Made by a program: the position numbers and the translations under genes
The notes under the pieces: generated by a model
What the model was told of the DNA's origin: nothing
The model's input: only the letters and a program-made list of their open reading frames with translations
Database searches by the model: none
In this document: piece by piece, positions 17,042-24,554 of the stretch
Numbering within the stretch: the first letter of the stretch is position 1
Layout of the letters: each line of letters begins with the position of its first letter
NCBI GenBank assembly: GCA_965225895.1
Contig: CBDDBR010000011.1
Location: forward strand, 620,001 to 684,000
DNA: 64,000 bases
Direction of reading: 5' to 3'
Source of the DNA: Endobugula sp965225895
GTDB taxonomy: Bacteria; Pseudomonadota; Gammaproteobacteria; Pseudomonadales; Cellvibrionaceae

Positions 17042-18132
17042 TTTAAAATAACGGCCTCGGCCTGTGCAGTAGCGTCTTCGATATGGCCAATCACCCATGC
17101 AGTTTCGCCTGCAGCACGTAAACGCTCCAGCGCTTCGTCTTGTTTATCCGCATCTACACAAATAACCATGCCTACACCGCAGTTAAGTGTACGGTACATT
17201 TCGGTTTGTTCTACATTACCTGCTTGTTGTAGCCATTTAAAAACAGCAGGTATTTCCCAGCTTGCGGTATCAATAACAGCACTGGTGTTTTCTGGTAGTA
17301 CGCGAGGAAGATTTTCTAGTAAGCCACCGCCAGTAATGTGCGATAGGGCATGAACAGGCACGTGCTTCATGAGTTCGAGTAATGATTTAACGTAAATACG
17401 CGTAGGTGCCATTAAGGCATCTTTTAATGGCGTGCCGTCAATGTCTTGATCAAGATCACCATTGGCAACGGTTAATTCTTTCACCTCAAGAATTTTACGA
17501 ATAAGCGAATAGCCGTTGGAATGTGGGCCACTAGATGCAAGGCCAATTAATACGTTGCCCGAGGCTACTTGGCTACCATCAATAATTTCGTCTTTTTCGA
17601 CAACGCCAACACAAAAACCTGCTAAGTCGTAATCTTCGCCTTCATACATACCGGGCATTTCGGCAGTTTCACCGCCTACCAGTGCACAACCTGATTGTAG
17701 GCAGCCTTCACCAATACCTGTCACTACATCGGCGGCCACGTCAACGTTGAGCTTACCTGTGGCGTAGTAATCAAGAAAGAATAACGGCTCTGCACCCGCA
17801 ACAATCAAGTCATTAACGCACATAGCAACAAGATCAATACCAATGGTGTCATGCTTTTCTAAATCCATAGCAAGGCGCAATTTAGTACCTACGCCGTCAG
17901 TACCTGATACAAGTACTGGCTTTTTATAGCCTTCGGGCAATTCACATAATGCGCCAAAGCCGCCTAAGCCAGCCATCACCTCGGGGCGACGGGTGCGTTT
18001 AGCAACGCCTTTAATGCGTTCTACTAATGCATTACCAGCGTCAATATCGACGCCTGCATCTTTGTAGCTAATAGAAGGAGTTGCAGAAGATTCAGTTGCT
18101 GAGGGCTTGTCGGTCATAGAGTTATTGGCCAT
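17038..18132 (-). CDS. purM: Phosphoribosylformylglycinamidine cyclo-ligase
   Basis: A 364-residue AIR synthetase that closes the imidazole ring in purine synthesis. The N-terminus SYKDAGVDIDAGNALVERIK, the SGTDGVGTKLRLA metal/ATP motif, GGETAEMPGMY, and HSNGYSLIRK are diagnostic. It has a slightly extended N-terminus (about 20 Ser/Thr-rich residues) compared with E. coli. Divergent from the DUF2066-hda pair, the same order I recall in Pseudomonas. Confidence 0.97.
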   Translation of the reverse strand: MANNSMTDKPSATESSATPSISYKDAGVDIDAGNALVERIKGVAKRTRRPEVMAGLGGFGALCELPEGYKKPVLVSGTDGVGTKLRLAMDLEKHDTIGIDLVAMCVNDLIVAGAEPLFFLDYYATGKLNVDVAADVVTGIGEGCLQSGCALVGGETAEMPGMYEGEDYDLAGFCVGVVEKDEIIDGSQVASGNVLIGLASSGPHSNGYSLIRKILEVKELTVANGDLDQDIDGTPLKDALMAPTRIYVKSLLELMKHVPVHALSHITGGGLLENLPRVLPENTSAVIDTASWEIPAVFKWLQQAGNVEQTEMYRTLNCGVGMVICVDADKQDEALERLRAAGETAWVIGHIEDATAQAEAVILK

Positions 18133-18281
18133 TCATTATGTGAGTGATAAAGTAAAATAGCGTGATATAAAATAGTGTCAGCTAAAAAGGCGGTATTCTA
18201 CCAGTTTGCAGGTGTTGATTGACAGTGGATTTTTTATTCGATTCTGTCAAACTAGCGGCCTGAAAAACTGGGGTTCACTGA

Positions 18282-19460
18282 ATGTTATTTTTTATACGTC
18301 CGATTGCATGGCTATTGATGTTGGCAAACCGCCATATATCGCGGTCTTTCGCGAGATTACCGATTGCATTTATCGCATTAACGATGCTGTTATTATCATC
18401 CTTGTCGTATGCAGAAAAACGTGTTGATTTATACACAGTAAACCAGTTGGTGATTGATCAATCATTAAGTTTACGCCAACAAGCCACCGCAAAAGGCTTG
18501 GCTACAGTATTGGTGAAGGTGACTGGCCGTCAAGAGACCTTAGATCACCCATTAATAACCGCCGCGTTAGCGCAAGCAACACCCTATCTTAAGCAATACA
18601 CCTATAGCTCTACCGATGAAACCATCACCTTGGCAGGTAGCCAATTGCCTGCAAGCCGACTGCTATTACAGTACTCATCTTCGGCTATTCAGCGTTTATT
18701 GCAATCCTCTCAATTACCCACATGGCCTGAAAATCGCCCAGAAGTTCTATTGTGGGTGGCCGCTCAACAGCAGGGTAAGCGTTTATTAGATGACAGCGCC
18801 GTAGAAGTACAGGCCATGAAAGACGCAGGTGCGTTACGCGGTTTACCGATTGTAATGCCATCGTTAGATTTACTGGATCGACAAACATTACCTGCCACCC
18901 GATTATGGGCGATGGACGAAGGCGCTATTCGTAAAGCATCCACGCGTTATGGTGCCGATGGCGTATTAGCGGGGCGAGTTAACCAAGTGGCAACCAATCA
19001 ATGGACAGGCAACTTTTTATTGATTGATAAAACCCAGCGATATGACTTTAATGCGAATGGCACATCGGCTCAAAAGGTGGCTCAACACATCATCGACCAA
19101 GTGGCCTATCACTTTGCCAGCCGCGACGGGGTAGTGGTAAACGATGAGCAAACGGCGCAGTCACTGATCATTGCAGTAGAAAACATAGATACCTTTGAGC
19201 GCTATGCGGGTTTAGTTAATTATTTAAACGATTTACCGTTAATTGCAGGAACCACCGTGACTCGTGTTGACGGTAGCCAAGTACTATTACAACTGGCCTA
19301 TAACGGCAGCGAAGAAAAGCTATTAGCAACCTTGAGCGAATCCGCTGTATTAGAGCCACAAGCTTTTGATGCCAATACGGCAAACATCACGTCGCCATTG
19401 GCGGCAGTATTTACTTGGCGTGTATTGAGTAATGATACGCCCGTATTGGATACCCCCTAA
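18282..19460 (+). CDS. Exported DUF2066 protein
   Basis: A 392-residue protein with a long N-terminal hydrophobic region (two segments within residues 1-45, ending LLLSSLSYA) and the DUF2066 domain (VNQLVIDQSLSLRQQATAKGLATVLVKVTG...). Function unknown, but its position between purM and hda is conserved. The hda start follows 6 bp after its stop. Confidence 0.85.
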   Translation: MLFFIRPIAWLLMLANRHISRSFARLPIAFIALTMLLLSSLSYAEKRVDLYTVNQLVIDQSLSLRQQATAKGLATVLVKVTGRQETLDHPLITAALAQATPYLKQYTYSSTDETITLAGSQLPASRLLLQYSSSAIQRLLQSSQLPTWPENRPEVLLWVAAQQQGKRLLDDSAVEVQAMKDAGALRGLPIVMPSLDLLDRQTLPATRLWAMDEGAIRKASTRYGADGVLAGRVNQVATNQWTGNFLLIDKTQRYDFNANGTSAQKVAQHIIDQVAYHFASRDGVVVNDEQTAQSLIIAVENIDTFERYAGLVNYLNDLPLIAGTTVTRVDGSQVLLQLAYNGSEEKLLATLSESAVLEPQAFDANTANITSPLAAVFTWRVLSNDTPVLDTP

Positions 19461-19466
19461 TTTTTC

Positions 19467-20183
19467 ATGTTTAAACAGCTCCCCCTATCCGTTAACTTAA
19501 GAGTTGATGCCACGTTTGATAACTTTTATGTATCTGACTCCAATCGCGTAGCTATCGAGGCGCTAAAGCATTTTTGCTTATCACCCACAGAGCACTTTTA
19601 TTATTTGTGGGGCAACGGCGGTAGTGGCGTCACACATGTATTGCAAGCGGTTCAACACTACCAAAAAGAGATACGCATTCAGTATTTACCATTGGCAGAA
19701 TTATTGGCGGTACATAACGAGTATTCGGCCGAGGCTGTTTTTGGCGGCCTAGAATCATTAGATTTAGTGGTAATAGATGACGTACAAAAATTAGCGGGTA
19801 TGGCTGATTGGGAGCTAGGGCTATTTCACCTATACAATCGACTACGTGATGCGGGCAAGCAACTGTTGGTAGGCGCCAATACCGCCCCGCGTGAACTACC
19901 CATTGCCTTAGCAGATTTACAATCGCGCCTACAATGGGGAATAAGCTATCCACTGTATGCATTAAATGACGATGAAAAAAAACAAGCCATTTGTACCCGT
20001 GCCGAGGCAATGGGTATGCCATTAAATGACGATGTATTACAGTTTATGCTCACTCATTGCAGCCGTGATTTACGCGCACTAATGGATTTACTCAAACAAC
20101 TCGATAAAGCATCCCTCGCAGAAAAACGCCACATTACCATTCCTTTTGTAAAGCAAGTCTTAAGTGTGGCTTCAGGCTCGTAG
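19467..20183 (+). CDS. hda: DnaA regulatory inactivator Hda
   Basis: A 238-residue AAA+ protein homologous to DnaA domain III. With the DNA-loaded beta clamp it stimulates ATP hydrolysis by DnaA and prevents re-initiation. The N-terminal clamp-binding motif is in FKQLPLSVNL (QLPL), the P-loop region is LWGNGGSGVTHVLQA, Walker B is LVVIDDVQ, and the C-terminal helix contains SRDLRALMDLL. The last 31 codons plus stop and 4 bp are duplicated at 22860-22958 with only synonymous differences. Confidence 0.95.
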   Translation: MFKQLPLSVNLRVDATFDNFYVSDSNRVAIEALKHFCLSPTEHFYYLWGNGGSGVTHVLQAVQHYQKEIRIQYLPLAELLAVHNEYSAEAVFGGLESLDLVVIDDVQKLAGMADWELGLFHLYNRLRDAGKQLLVGANTAPRELPIALADLQSRLQWGISYPLYALNDDEKKQAICTRAEAMGMPLNDDVLQFMLTHCSRDLRALMDLLKQLDKASLAEKRHITIPFVKQVLSVASGS

Positions 20184-20187
20184 CCTA
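20089..20187 (+). repeat. hda 3' end, parental copy of a 99-bp direct repeat
   Basis: This covers the last codons of hda and four bases past the stop. It matches 22860-22958 at 96 of 99 positions; the three differences are third-position synonymous changes (CAA/CAG, CTC/CTT, GTC/GTT). Confidence 0.95.
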
Positions 20188-20203
20188 TATTTACTGATGT
20201 TGT

Positions 20204-20347
20204 ATTAATTGCTAGGAAGAGTAGCTGATTTTTATTCTAGACTTAAAACTTCGCTATAGATGATTGCCAGTTTATTATGATTTTGTAGTTCAATTATTTA
20301 AAGAGCAGTTAAAAAGTATTAGATCAACGACTCTGACCCCATTGATT
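20204..20347 (+). mobile_element. attC-nested inverted-repeat element, copy A (left end degenerate)
   Basis: The interior from about 20227 (TTTTTATTCTAGACTTAAAA onward) matches copies B-D closely. The right 25-bp inverted repeat is intact at 20323-20347 (ATCAACGACTCTGACCCC, then ATTGATT). The left repeat has decayed but the apparent length is still about 144 bp. No coding capacity. It lies between the hda end and the truncated attC following the SEC-C gene. Confidence 0.8.
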
Positions 20348-20378
20348 CGAACAATCAAGTCACAACAACTTGTTATGG
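20348..20378 (-). other. Truncated attC after the SEC-C cassette
   Basis: On the minus strand GCCATAACAAGTTGTTG begins at the gene's own stop codon (TAA within CATAAC) and continues about 30 nt to the right end of element A. The second half of the site is not recognisable, so this attC is probably dead. Confidence 0.6.
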
Positions 20379-21881
20379 CCTCCCGCAACATTTCTTTATC
20401 TTTTTACCACTTCCACATATGCATGGTAAATCTCTATCTTTCCCTTTGAGATCAATTTTTCTTCTAAAGCCTGTTCTATCCTCAGGAAATTCGGAAATAT
20501 TCTCCATGAACAGCTCTCTTTTAGCTAAAAGACCATAAGTTACGTACTCATCATGTATTTTTTGAGCTTCATAAATGTCACTTTCATCCCAGTCTTTGAC
20601 ATCTATAAAGACAAAGTCTTGCCCTTCGCTAAAGAAATTTTTGTCAATTTCTATTCCTGATTCTCTTGTCTTGCATGCAATGCCCACAATACATTCAATT
20701 TTTGGGTCTAATAGTTTGTTGATTACACAGTAATCTTGAAGCATTTCTCGCCTTATTTCTCTGTATTTTTCATACGAGGGAAAGCTTTTATTGAAAGGAA
20801 CTAGTATGAATAGATATGCATGAGTTTTATTTTCTGGATCAAAACACAATCGTGTTCCTCTCTGTCCAGGAAGAGCTTTATCATAGAATTCTATAAATGA
20901 TGTTGAGAGAACTCTTCTCTCAAACCTTCCTGTCGTAGCCATGTATCTGATGCTTGGCTCAATTTCACTAGGATGCTCCCAGCTTTTATGTTCTGCTGAG
21001 TCGTTTAAAATGTGAAATGAGAAACTCTCTATAAGATCGTCCCAGAAATAGCTTACCGCATCCTCATTCTTTTTGGCTATGAATGAAGGGTTAGAAAATA
21101 GATTATTGATCCCACCTTTATCTATTATTAAGTTGTCTGCATTTTTCACTTCAGTAGGCCAAATAGACCTCTCACCAACATCCTCTTTGTAGCTCTCATA
21201 ATAGAGTTGAATTATGTCCGACTCTGAAGTGGCTTTAATAGATGTTTCTGAGCGTAGTAGTACTTCTCTTTGTTTTAGATAGAGAATGAAGTCTTTAGCT
21301 GTATCGAATTCTTTTAGAACTAGCTCTATTGTTGACTCATTGAATACATGAACAAAGTCCCCTTCAAAGATCTGTCCAATACGGAAAGGGGCACAATCAT
21401 CTTTATTCCAGTGCTGCTCACCCTCTATAGAATTATCAAAAATGAAGGATGATTCATTATTGAAAGATGCTAAAACATCTTCAATTCCATGACAGACGAC
21501 AATATTATGAAAGCGAACACTCTCTTTTGATGGAAGGTTTATAGGTATTTTTTGAGTACATTTTGTGTCCAGAAAAACCCTTGATGGATATTTTGCAAGC
21601 CATCTCCGAGCCCCTTTTATTTGTTTTACAGAATCTCCAATTGCTCTTCTAGCCCATCTTGCCCATGCGATATTTGTATCTTTACTCTTGTTATATTCAA
21701 TTTTTTTATCACTGAAAAGAAGTACGTCATCACCAAAAATAATGGTGAGATCGCATATTTCTTTTCCGTCTCCTTTCTTTCCACCTTGATCGCGAAATAA
21801 ATTCGGCCAGCTCCAAAATCTTAGAAATGAACTCTCACCTAATTTATTTAGGAATATTTCTTCCTTAGTAAATCCATTCAT
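20373..21881 (-). CDS. Cassette protein with putative PD-(D/E)XK nuclease-like N-terminus and C-terminal SEC-C zinc motif
   Basis: A 502-residue protein. The C-terminus CICGSGKKIKKCCG is a SEC-C zinc-binding motif (C-x-C-x8-C-C). The N-terminal region has GKEICDLTIIFGDDVLLFSDKK, an acidic-beta-acidic-K pattern reminiscent of PD-(D/E)XK nucleases; this fold call is inference. The middle is not recognised. An AGAGGT-type site precedes the ATG. It is the cassette nearest hda, and its stop codon lies within the attC. Cassette context plus a possible nuclease fold makes an anti-phage role conceivable but unproven. Confidence 0.75.
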   Translation of the reverse strand: MNGFTKEEIFLNKLGESSFLRFWSWPNLFRDQGGKKGDGKEICDLTIIFGDDVLLFSDKKIEYNKSKDTNIAWARWARRAIGDSVKQIKGARRWLAKYPSRVFLDTKCTQKIPINLPSKESVRFHNIVVCHGIEDVLASFNNESSFIFDNSIEGEQHWNKDDCAPFRIGQIFEGDFVHVFNESTIELVLKEFDTAKDFILYLKQREVLLRSETSIKATSESDIIQLYYESYKEDVGERSIWPTEVKNADNLIIDKGGINNLFSNPSFIAKKNEDAVSYFWDDLIESFSFHILNDSAEHKSWEHPSEIEPSIRYMATTGRFERRVLSTSFIEFYDKALPGQRGTRLCFDPENKTHAYLFILVPFNKSFPSYEKYREIRREMLQDYCVINKLLDPKIECIVGIACKTRESGIEIDKNFFSEGQDFVFIDVKDWDESDIYEAQKIHDEYVTYGLLAKRELFMENISEFPEDRTGFRRKIDLKGKDRDLPCICGSGKKIKKCCGRP

Positions 21882-21922
21882 GAAGCCTACCTCTATACAT
21901 CTTTGATGTCATAACGCTTTGA

Positions 21923-21947
21923 AATCAATGGGGGCCGAATCAATAGA
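21923..21947 (+). mobile_element. Partial left end of the attC-nested element
   Basis: AATCAATGGGGGCCG followed by AATCAATAGA repeats the first bases of the element's left terminus directly beside copy B. This looks like an earlier insertion remnant or a slipped end. Confidence 0.5.
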
Positions 21948-22091
21948 AATCAATAGGGCCATAGTCGTTGATTTTTTATTCTAGACTTAAAGCTTCGCTA
22001 TGGGTGATTGTCGGTTTATTATGATTTTGTAGTTCAATTATTTAAAGAACAGTTAAAAAGTATTAGATCAACGACTCTGACCCCATTGATT
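21948..22091 (+). mobile_element. attC-nested inverted-repeat element, copy B (144 bp)
   Basis: Left terminus 21948-21972 (AATCAATAGGGCCATAGTCG...) and right terminus 22067-22091 (ATCAACGACTCTGACCCC...) form imperfect 25-bp inverted repeats around an AT-rich, non-coding interior shared with copies A, C and D. Inserted between the halves of an attC. Confidence 0.85.
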
Positions 22092-22153
22092 ACAGTTGGT
22101 AAAAGTTGAGTGAAGCGAACAACCAACTGTAAATTGTCCATTTGAATGCCTTG

Positions 22154-22651
22154 TTATGCGTTTTTTACTACAACCTCAATATCTTGAATCTCACCTTCTT
22201 CTGGTTCTTCGAAATACTGAGTGACGTGATGAAACATTTTTTCGGTGTCAAATGAAGCCCTAAATGGCTGTTCAATACTTCTTTGTTTAATCTGTTTTAA
22301 ACACAGGGCATTGTTTACTTTTAAATAAATAAGCTCTGCTTTAGACTCAACTTCTGTGCATAAAATATTAAACAATTGTCGTTGTTTTTTTGTATTAGCA
22401 GGAAAGTCCATAACAACATTTGTTCCAGTTTTTAATATATTTTGGACGTGAACTTTTATCAAAGGTCTAAGTAACCCAGAATATTCAATATAGTCATCAA
22501 AAGAGTTGATTTTTTCAGGGTATAGCTTTGCTAACCACTCGTCTTCAGAAATAAGTACTGCATTTCTTTCAACCGCAACTGTTTTAGCTTTAGTAGATTT
22601 TCCAGCCCCCATCTTACCGCAGAAAAAAATCAAACTACCTCGATGTGCCAT
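22154..22651 (-). CDS. P-loop kinase-like cassette protein (AAA_33 / zeta-toxin-like fold)
   Basis: A 165-residue P-loop protein with FFCGKMGAGKSTKAKT (Walker A) at residues 8-23, an ISEDEWLAKLYP acidic segment, VVMDFPANTKKQR (Walker-B-like), and a lid arginine region QRSIEQPFRAS. This layout fits small nucleotide, polynucleotide or antibiotic kinases. ATG 22651 was chosen for a perfect AGGAGG just upstream; an in-frame ATG at 22669 lies inside the attC core. The stop is inside the next attC, a classic cassette arrangement. The substrate cannot be assigned. Confidence 0.8.
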   Translation of the reverse strand: MAHRGSLIFFCGKMGAGKSTKAKTVAVERNAVLISEDEWLAKLYPEKINSFDDYIEYSGLLRPLIKVHVQNILKTGTNVVMDFPANTKKQRQLFNILCTEVESKAELIYLKVNNALCLKQIKQRSIEQPFRASFDTEKMFHHVTQYFEEPEEGEIQDIEVVVKNA

Positions 22652-22700
22652 GAAACCTCCTAAACGCATAACAGCTTATTAAACATCCAAATAACGTTAG

Positions 22701-22716
22701 AATCAATGGGGTCATG
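22701..22716 (+). mobile_element. Left-end fragment of the attC-nested element
   Basis: AATCAATGGGGTCATG repeats the first 13 bases of the element immediately before copy C, as also seen beside copy B. Confidence 0.55.
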
Positions 22717-22857
22717 AATCAATGGGGTCAGAGTCGTTGATTTTTTTATTCTAGACTTAAAACTTCGCTATGGGGGATTGTCGGTTTATTATGATTTTGT
22801 AGTTTGTTTAAAGAGCAGTTAAAAAGTATTATATCAACGACTCTGACCCCATTGATT
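22717..22857 (+). mobile_element. attC-nested inverted-repeat element, copy C (141 bp)
   Basis: The termini are a perfect 25-bp inverted repeat (22717-22741 and 22833-22857), beginning AATCAATGGGGTCAGAGTCG. The interior matches the other copies but lacks a few bases around AGTTTGTTTAAAG. No ORF. Confidence 0.9.
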
Positions 22858-22859
22858 TA

Positions 22860-22958
22860 TACTCAAACAGCTCGATAAAGCATCCCTTGCAGAAAAACGC
22901 CACATTACCATTCCTTTTGTAAAGCAAGTTTTAAGTGTGGCTTCAGGCTCGTAGCCTA
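22860..22958 (+). repeat. Displaced duplicate of the hda 3' end
   Basis: Matches 20089-20187 at 96 of 99 positions, including the stop codon and four bases beyond it. All three differences are synonymous in the hda frame, so this copy probably functioned as a gene end before being displaced or was acquired from a related functional allele. Confidence 0.92.
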
Positions 22959-22971
22959 CTTCAACCGCTTG

Positions 22972-23946
22972 TTATAAGCCATATATTTCACTTCCTTTGC
23001 AAAATACTTTGGAATGAGATTGATACACTACATTCTTATTGTACCTATTCAATATTTCTAAATTATTTGGTATGAATTGAACCCTCACATCTTTTTTGTG
23101 GCTTTCATTTCCTACAATAATTTTTTCTATAAATTCCTGATTATCCCCGAAAAAAGATAGAGCGGATTTTCGAATATCAGTGAATATGTAGGTAATAAAA
23201 GAGTTTGAAGATAAATTAAATTCGTATGTAGTGTGCGCATCATTATCAGTCAAAATAGTAAACCCTCTATCAGAAAGAGTTACATATTTATCTTCATGCT
23301 CTCCGCTGTAGGTACATACATAAATATGTACGATATTACTTGGCTTTTCAAACATAGAAACCAGCGTAGACTCCATGATATTCACCCCGCTGTGATCTTT
23401 AACTGCTAGTAAGTTAAATAGCGCCTTTATCCATTTAACATACTCGCCCTCAGAAACATCAAAGGTAGTTGAAATATCTGGTCTTGTAGGGTCTATACCG
23501 TTCTCAATTTTTTTGTATATGAATTTAAGAGTTTCGTCCGCTGGTATAAAATCACTAAGATCACCAACTGTATTTAATGTTTTCTTTATACAGTACGGAT
23601 TTCTAAAACTATTTAATACCTTGAGAATAAATATTCTTATGAGCTCATCGATAATATTTGGATCATTAAGGCTTACTTTCTTTATCAAGGATTTACTTAA
23701 TTGACCAATTTCTCGTTCATAATCACCATACAATCCCTCTAAACTATATTTTTTATCTGAGTCCAATTCATCAAAACTGTACAAGTCATCAAAACTTAAA
23801 TTTTTTTCGATTTTTACTCCAGCGGGCGAGCCCAGTTCTACTTTATAATCCTCACGGTTAGTAATTGAAAAGTCATAGATTCTTTGTCTTTTTTTGTGTC
23901 GTGAAGGGTCGATAGCATTTAGCCTTTGCCTCGGCCTGAGATACAT
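22972..23946 (-). CDS. DUF4238-like cassette protein, probably frameshifted near its start
   Basis: The open frame gives 324 residues from ATG 23946 (MYLRPRQRLNAIDPSR...). The region KKRQRIYDFSITNRED resembles the start of DUF4238 proteins. An in-frame stretch just upstream in another frame, from ATG 23974, encodes MKSSSTNHHYVSQAE, the typical DUF4238 N-terminus. Removing one G from the GG at 23929-23930 would join them as ...HHYVSQAEQRLNAID. So it is either a recent frameshift or a gene now translated from 23946. Its stop lies in the attC. DUF4238 function is not established. Confidence 0.7.
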   Translation of the reverse strand: MYLRPRQRLNAIDPSRHKKRQRIYDFSITNREDYKVELGSPAGVKIEKNLSFDDLYSFDELDSDKKYSLEGLYGDYEREIGQLSKSLIKKVSLNDPNIIDELIRIFILKVLNSFRNPYCIKKTLNTVGDLSDFIPADETLKFIYKKIENGIDPTRPDISTTFDVSEGEYVKWIKALFNLLAVKDHSGVNIMESTLVSMFEKPSNIVHIYVCTYSGEHEDKYVTLSDRGFTILTDNDAHTTYEFNLSSNSFITYIFTDIRKSALSFFGDNQEFIEKIIVGNESHKKDVRVQFIPNNLEILNRYNKNVVYQSHSKVFCKGSEIYGL

Positions 23947-23997
23947 AATGATGATTTGTTGATGAACTTTTCATGCTGCTCTCAAACTAAAAATGAC

Positions 23998-24054
23998 TTA
24001 TAACGCCCAAAACAGCGGCGCATTTATGCGTCCGCCTGCTTTTGCTTGTTAGCT
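23998..24054 (-). other. Intact attC site (57 bp)
   Basis: Outer boxes are TTATAAC (23998-24004) and GTTAGCT (24048-24054). The inner boxes GCCCAAAACAGCGG and CCGCCTGCTTTTG pair imperfectly around GCATTTATGC. Size and symmetry fit a short attC. The 3' end of the two-membrane-helix gene extends into it. Confidence 0.85.
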
Positions 24055-24539
24055 GAGGGCTGGCTTGATTTTGCATGATCTAAAAGCTTGTTGACTAGCA
24101 ATGCAGACAAATCTGACGTTGGATGCCCAGGCAAAGGACTCTGAACATTATCTTTAGCACCACTTTTAAAATTGAATGCATCCGTAGTTAAAGATGTAAT
24201 AATTTGATCATCTGCATTTTCTCCATATGATTTGGCTATGTTAAGCCGTGCAAATGCCAATTTGTAATGCTCATATTTCGAAATTTCGGTTAAGTGATAA
24301 CGGTGCAGTGCCATTAGAACTCCAAACCCAACGACACTAAATGCAGAAAGAGTAAGAATTGCTGATGGACTTCTTTCCGCAAAAGCAAGGGCATAACCAT
24401 AGAAGATTACCGCCGCTCCAAAAAACAGAACCATTATCGAAAACATAAAGTGAGATTGAGACCGCCTTTGATGAAACTGAAGCCTCTCTTTGCAAAAAGT
24501 TAGAGCCCCATTTAAACCTTCAATATTTTCATCGCTCAT
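24024..24539 (-). CDS. Two-transmembrane-helix cassette protein
   Basis: A 171-residue protein. An amphipathic N-terminal helix (KERLQFHQRRSQSHF) leads into two membrane helices (about 31-53 and 62-80), then a cytoplasmic helical tail. The layout resembles SLATT / TRADD-associated two-helix membrane domains found in bacterial conflict systems; this is a topology argument only. AAGGAT precedes ATG 24539. The last dozen codons (PSANKQKQADA) are read from the attC itself, so the C-terminus is cassette-junction sequence. Confidence 0.75.
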   Translation of the reverse strand: MSDENIEGLNGALTFCKERLQFHQRRSQSHFMFSIMVLFFGAAVIFYGYALAFAERSPSAILTLSAFSVVGFGVLMALHRYHLTEISKYEHYKLAFARLNIAKSYGENADDQIITSLTTDAFNFKSGAKDNVQSPLPGHPTSDLSALLVNKLLDHAKSSQPSANKQKQADA

Positions 24540-24554
24540 ATTTTATCCTTGTGC

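Larger units (their letters stand above)
21909..22159 (-). other. attC site split by element copy B
   Basis: On the minus strand the site starts GCATAACAAGGCATTC (core complement 22153-22159), contains the palindrome ACAGTTGGT / ACCAACTGT (22122-22130 with 22092-22100) and the spacer TTCGCTTCACTCAACTTTTA typical of Vibrio-type attC, and ends AAAGCGTTATGAC (about 21909-21922). Element B and an extra end-fragment separate the two halves. Confidence 0.8.
22666..22977 (-). other. attC site split by element copy C and an hda fragment
   Basis: On the minus strand the site begins CTTATAACAAGCGGTTGAAG at the stop of the DUF4238 gene (22959-22980) and ends TTTAATAAGCTGTTATGC (core 22666-22672). Between the two halves lie the 99-bp hda repeat, element C and a 16-bp element end fragment. 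The TTTAATAAGCTGTTA half is shared with the site at 25330. Confidence 0.75.
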
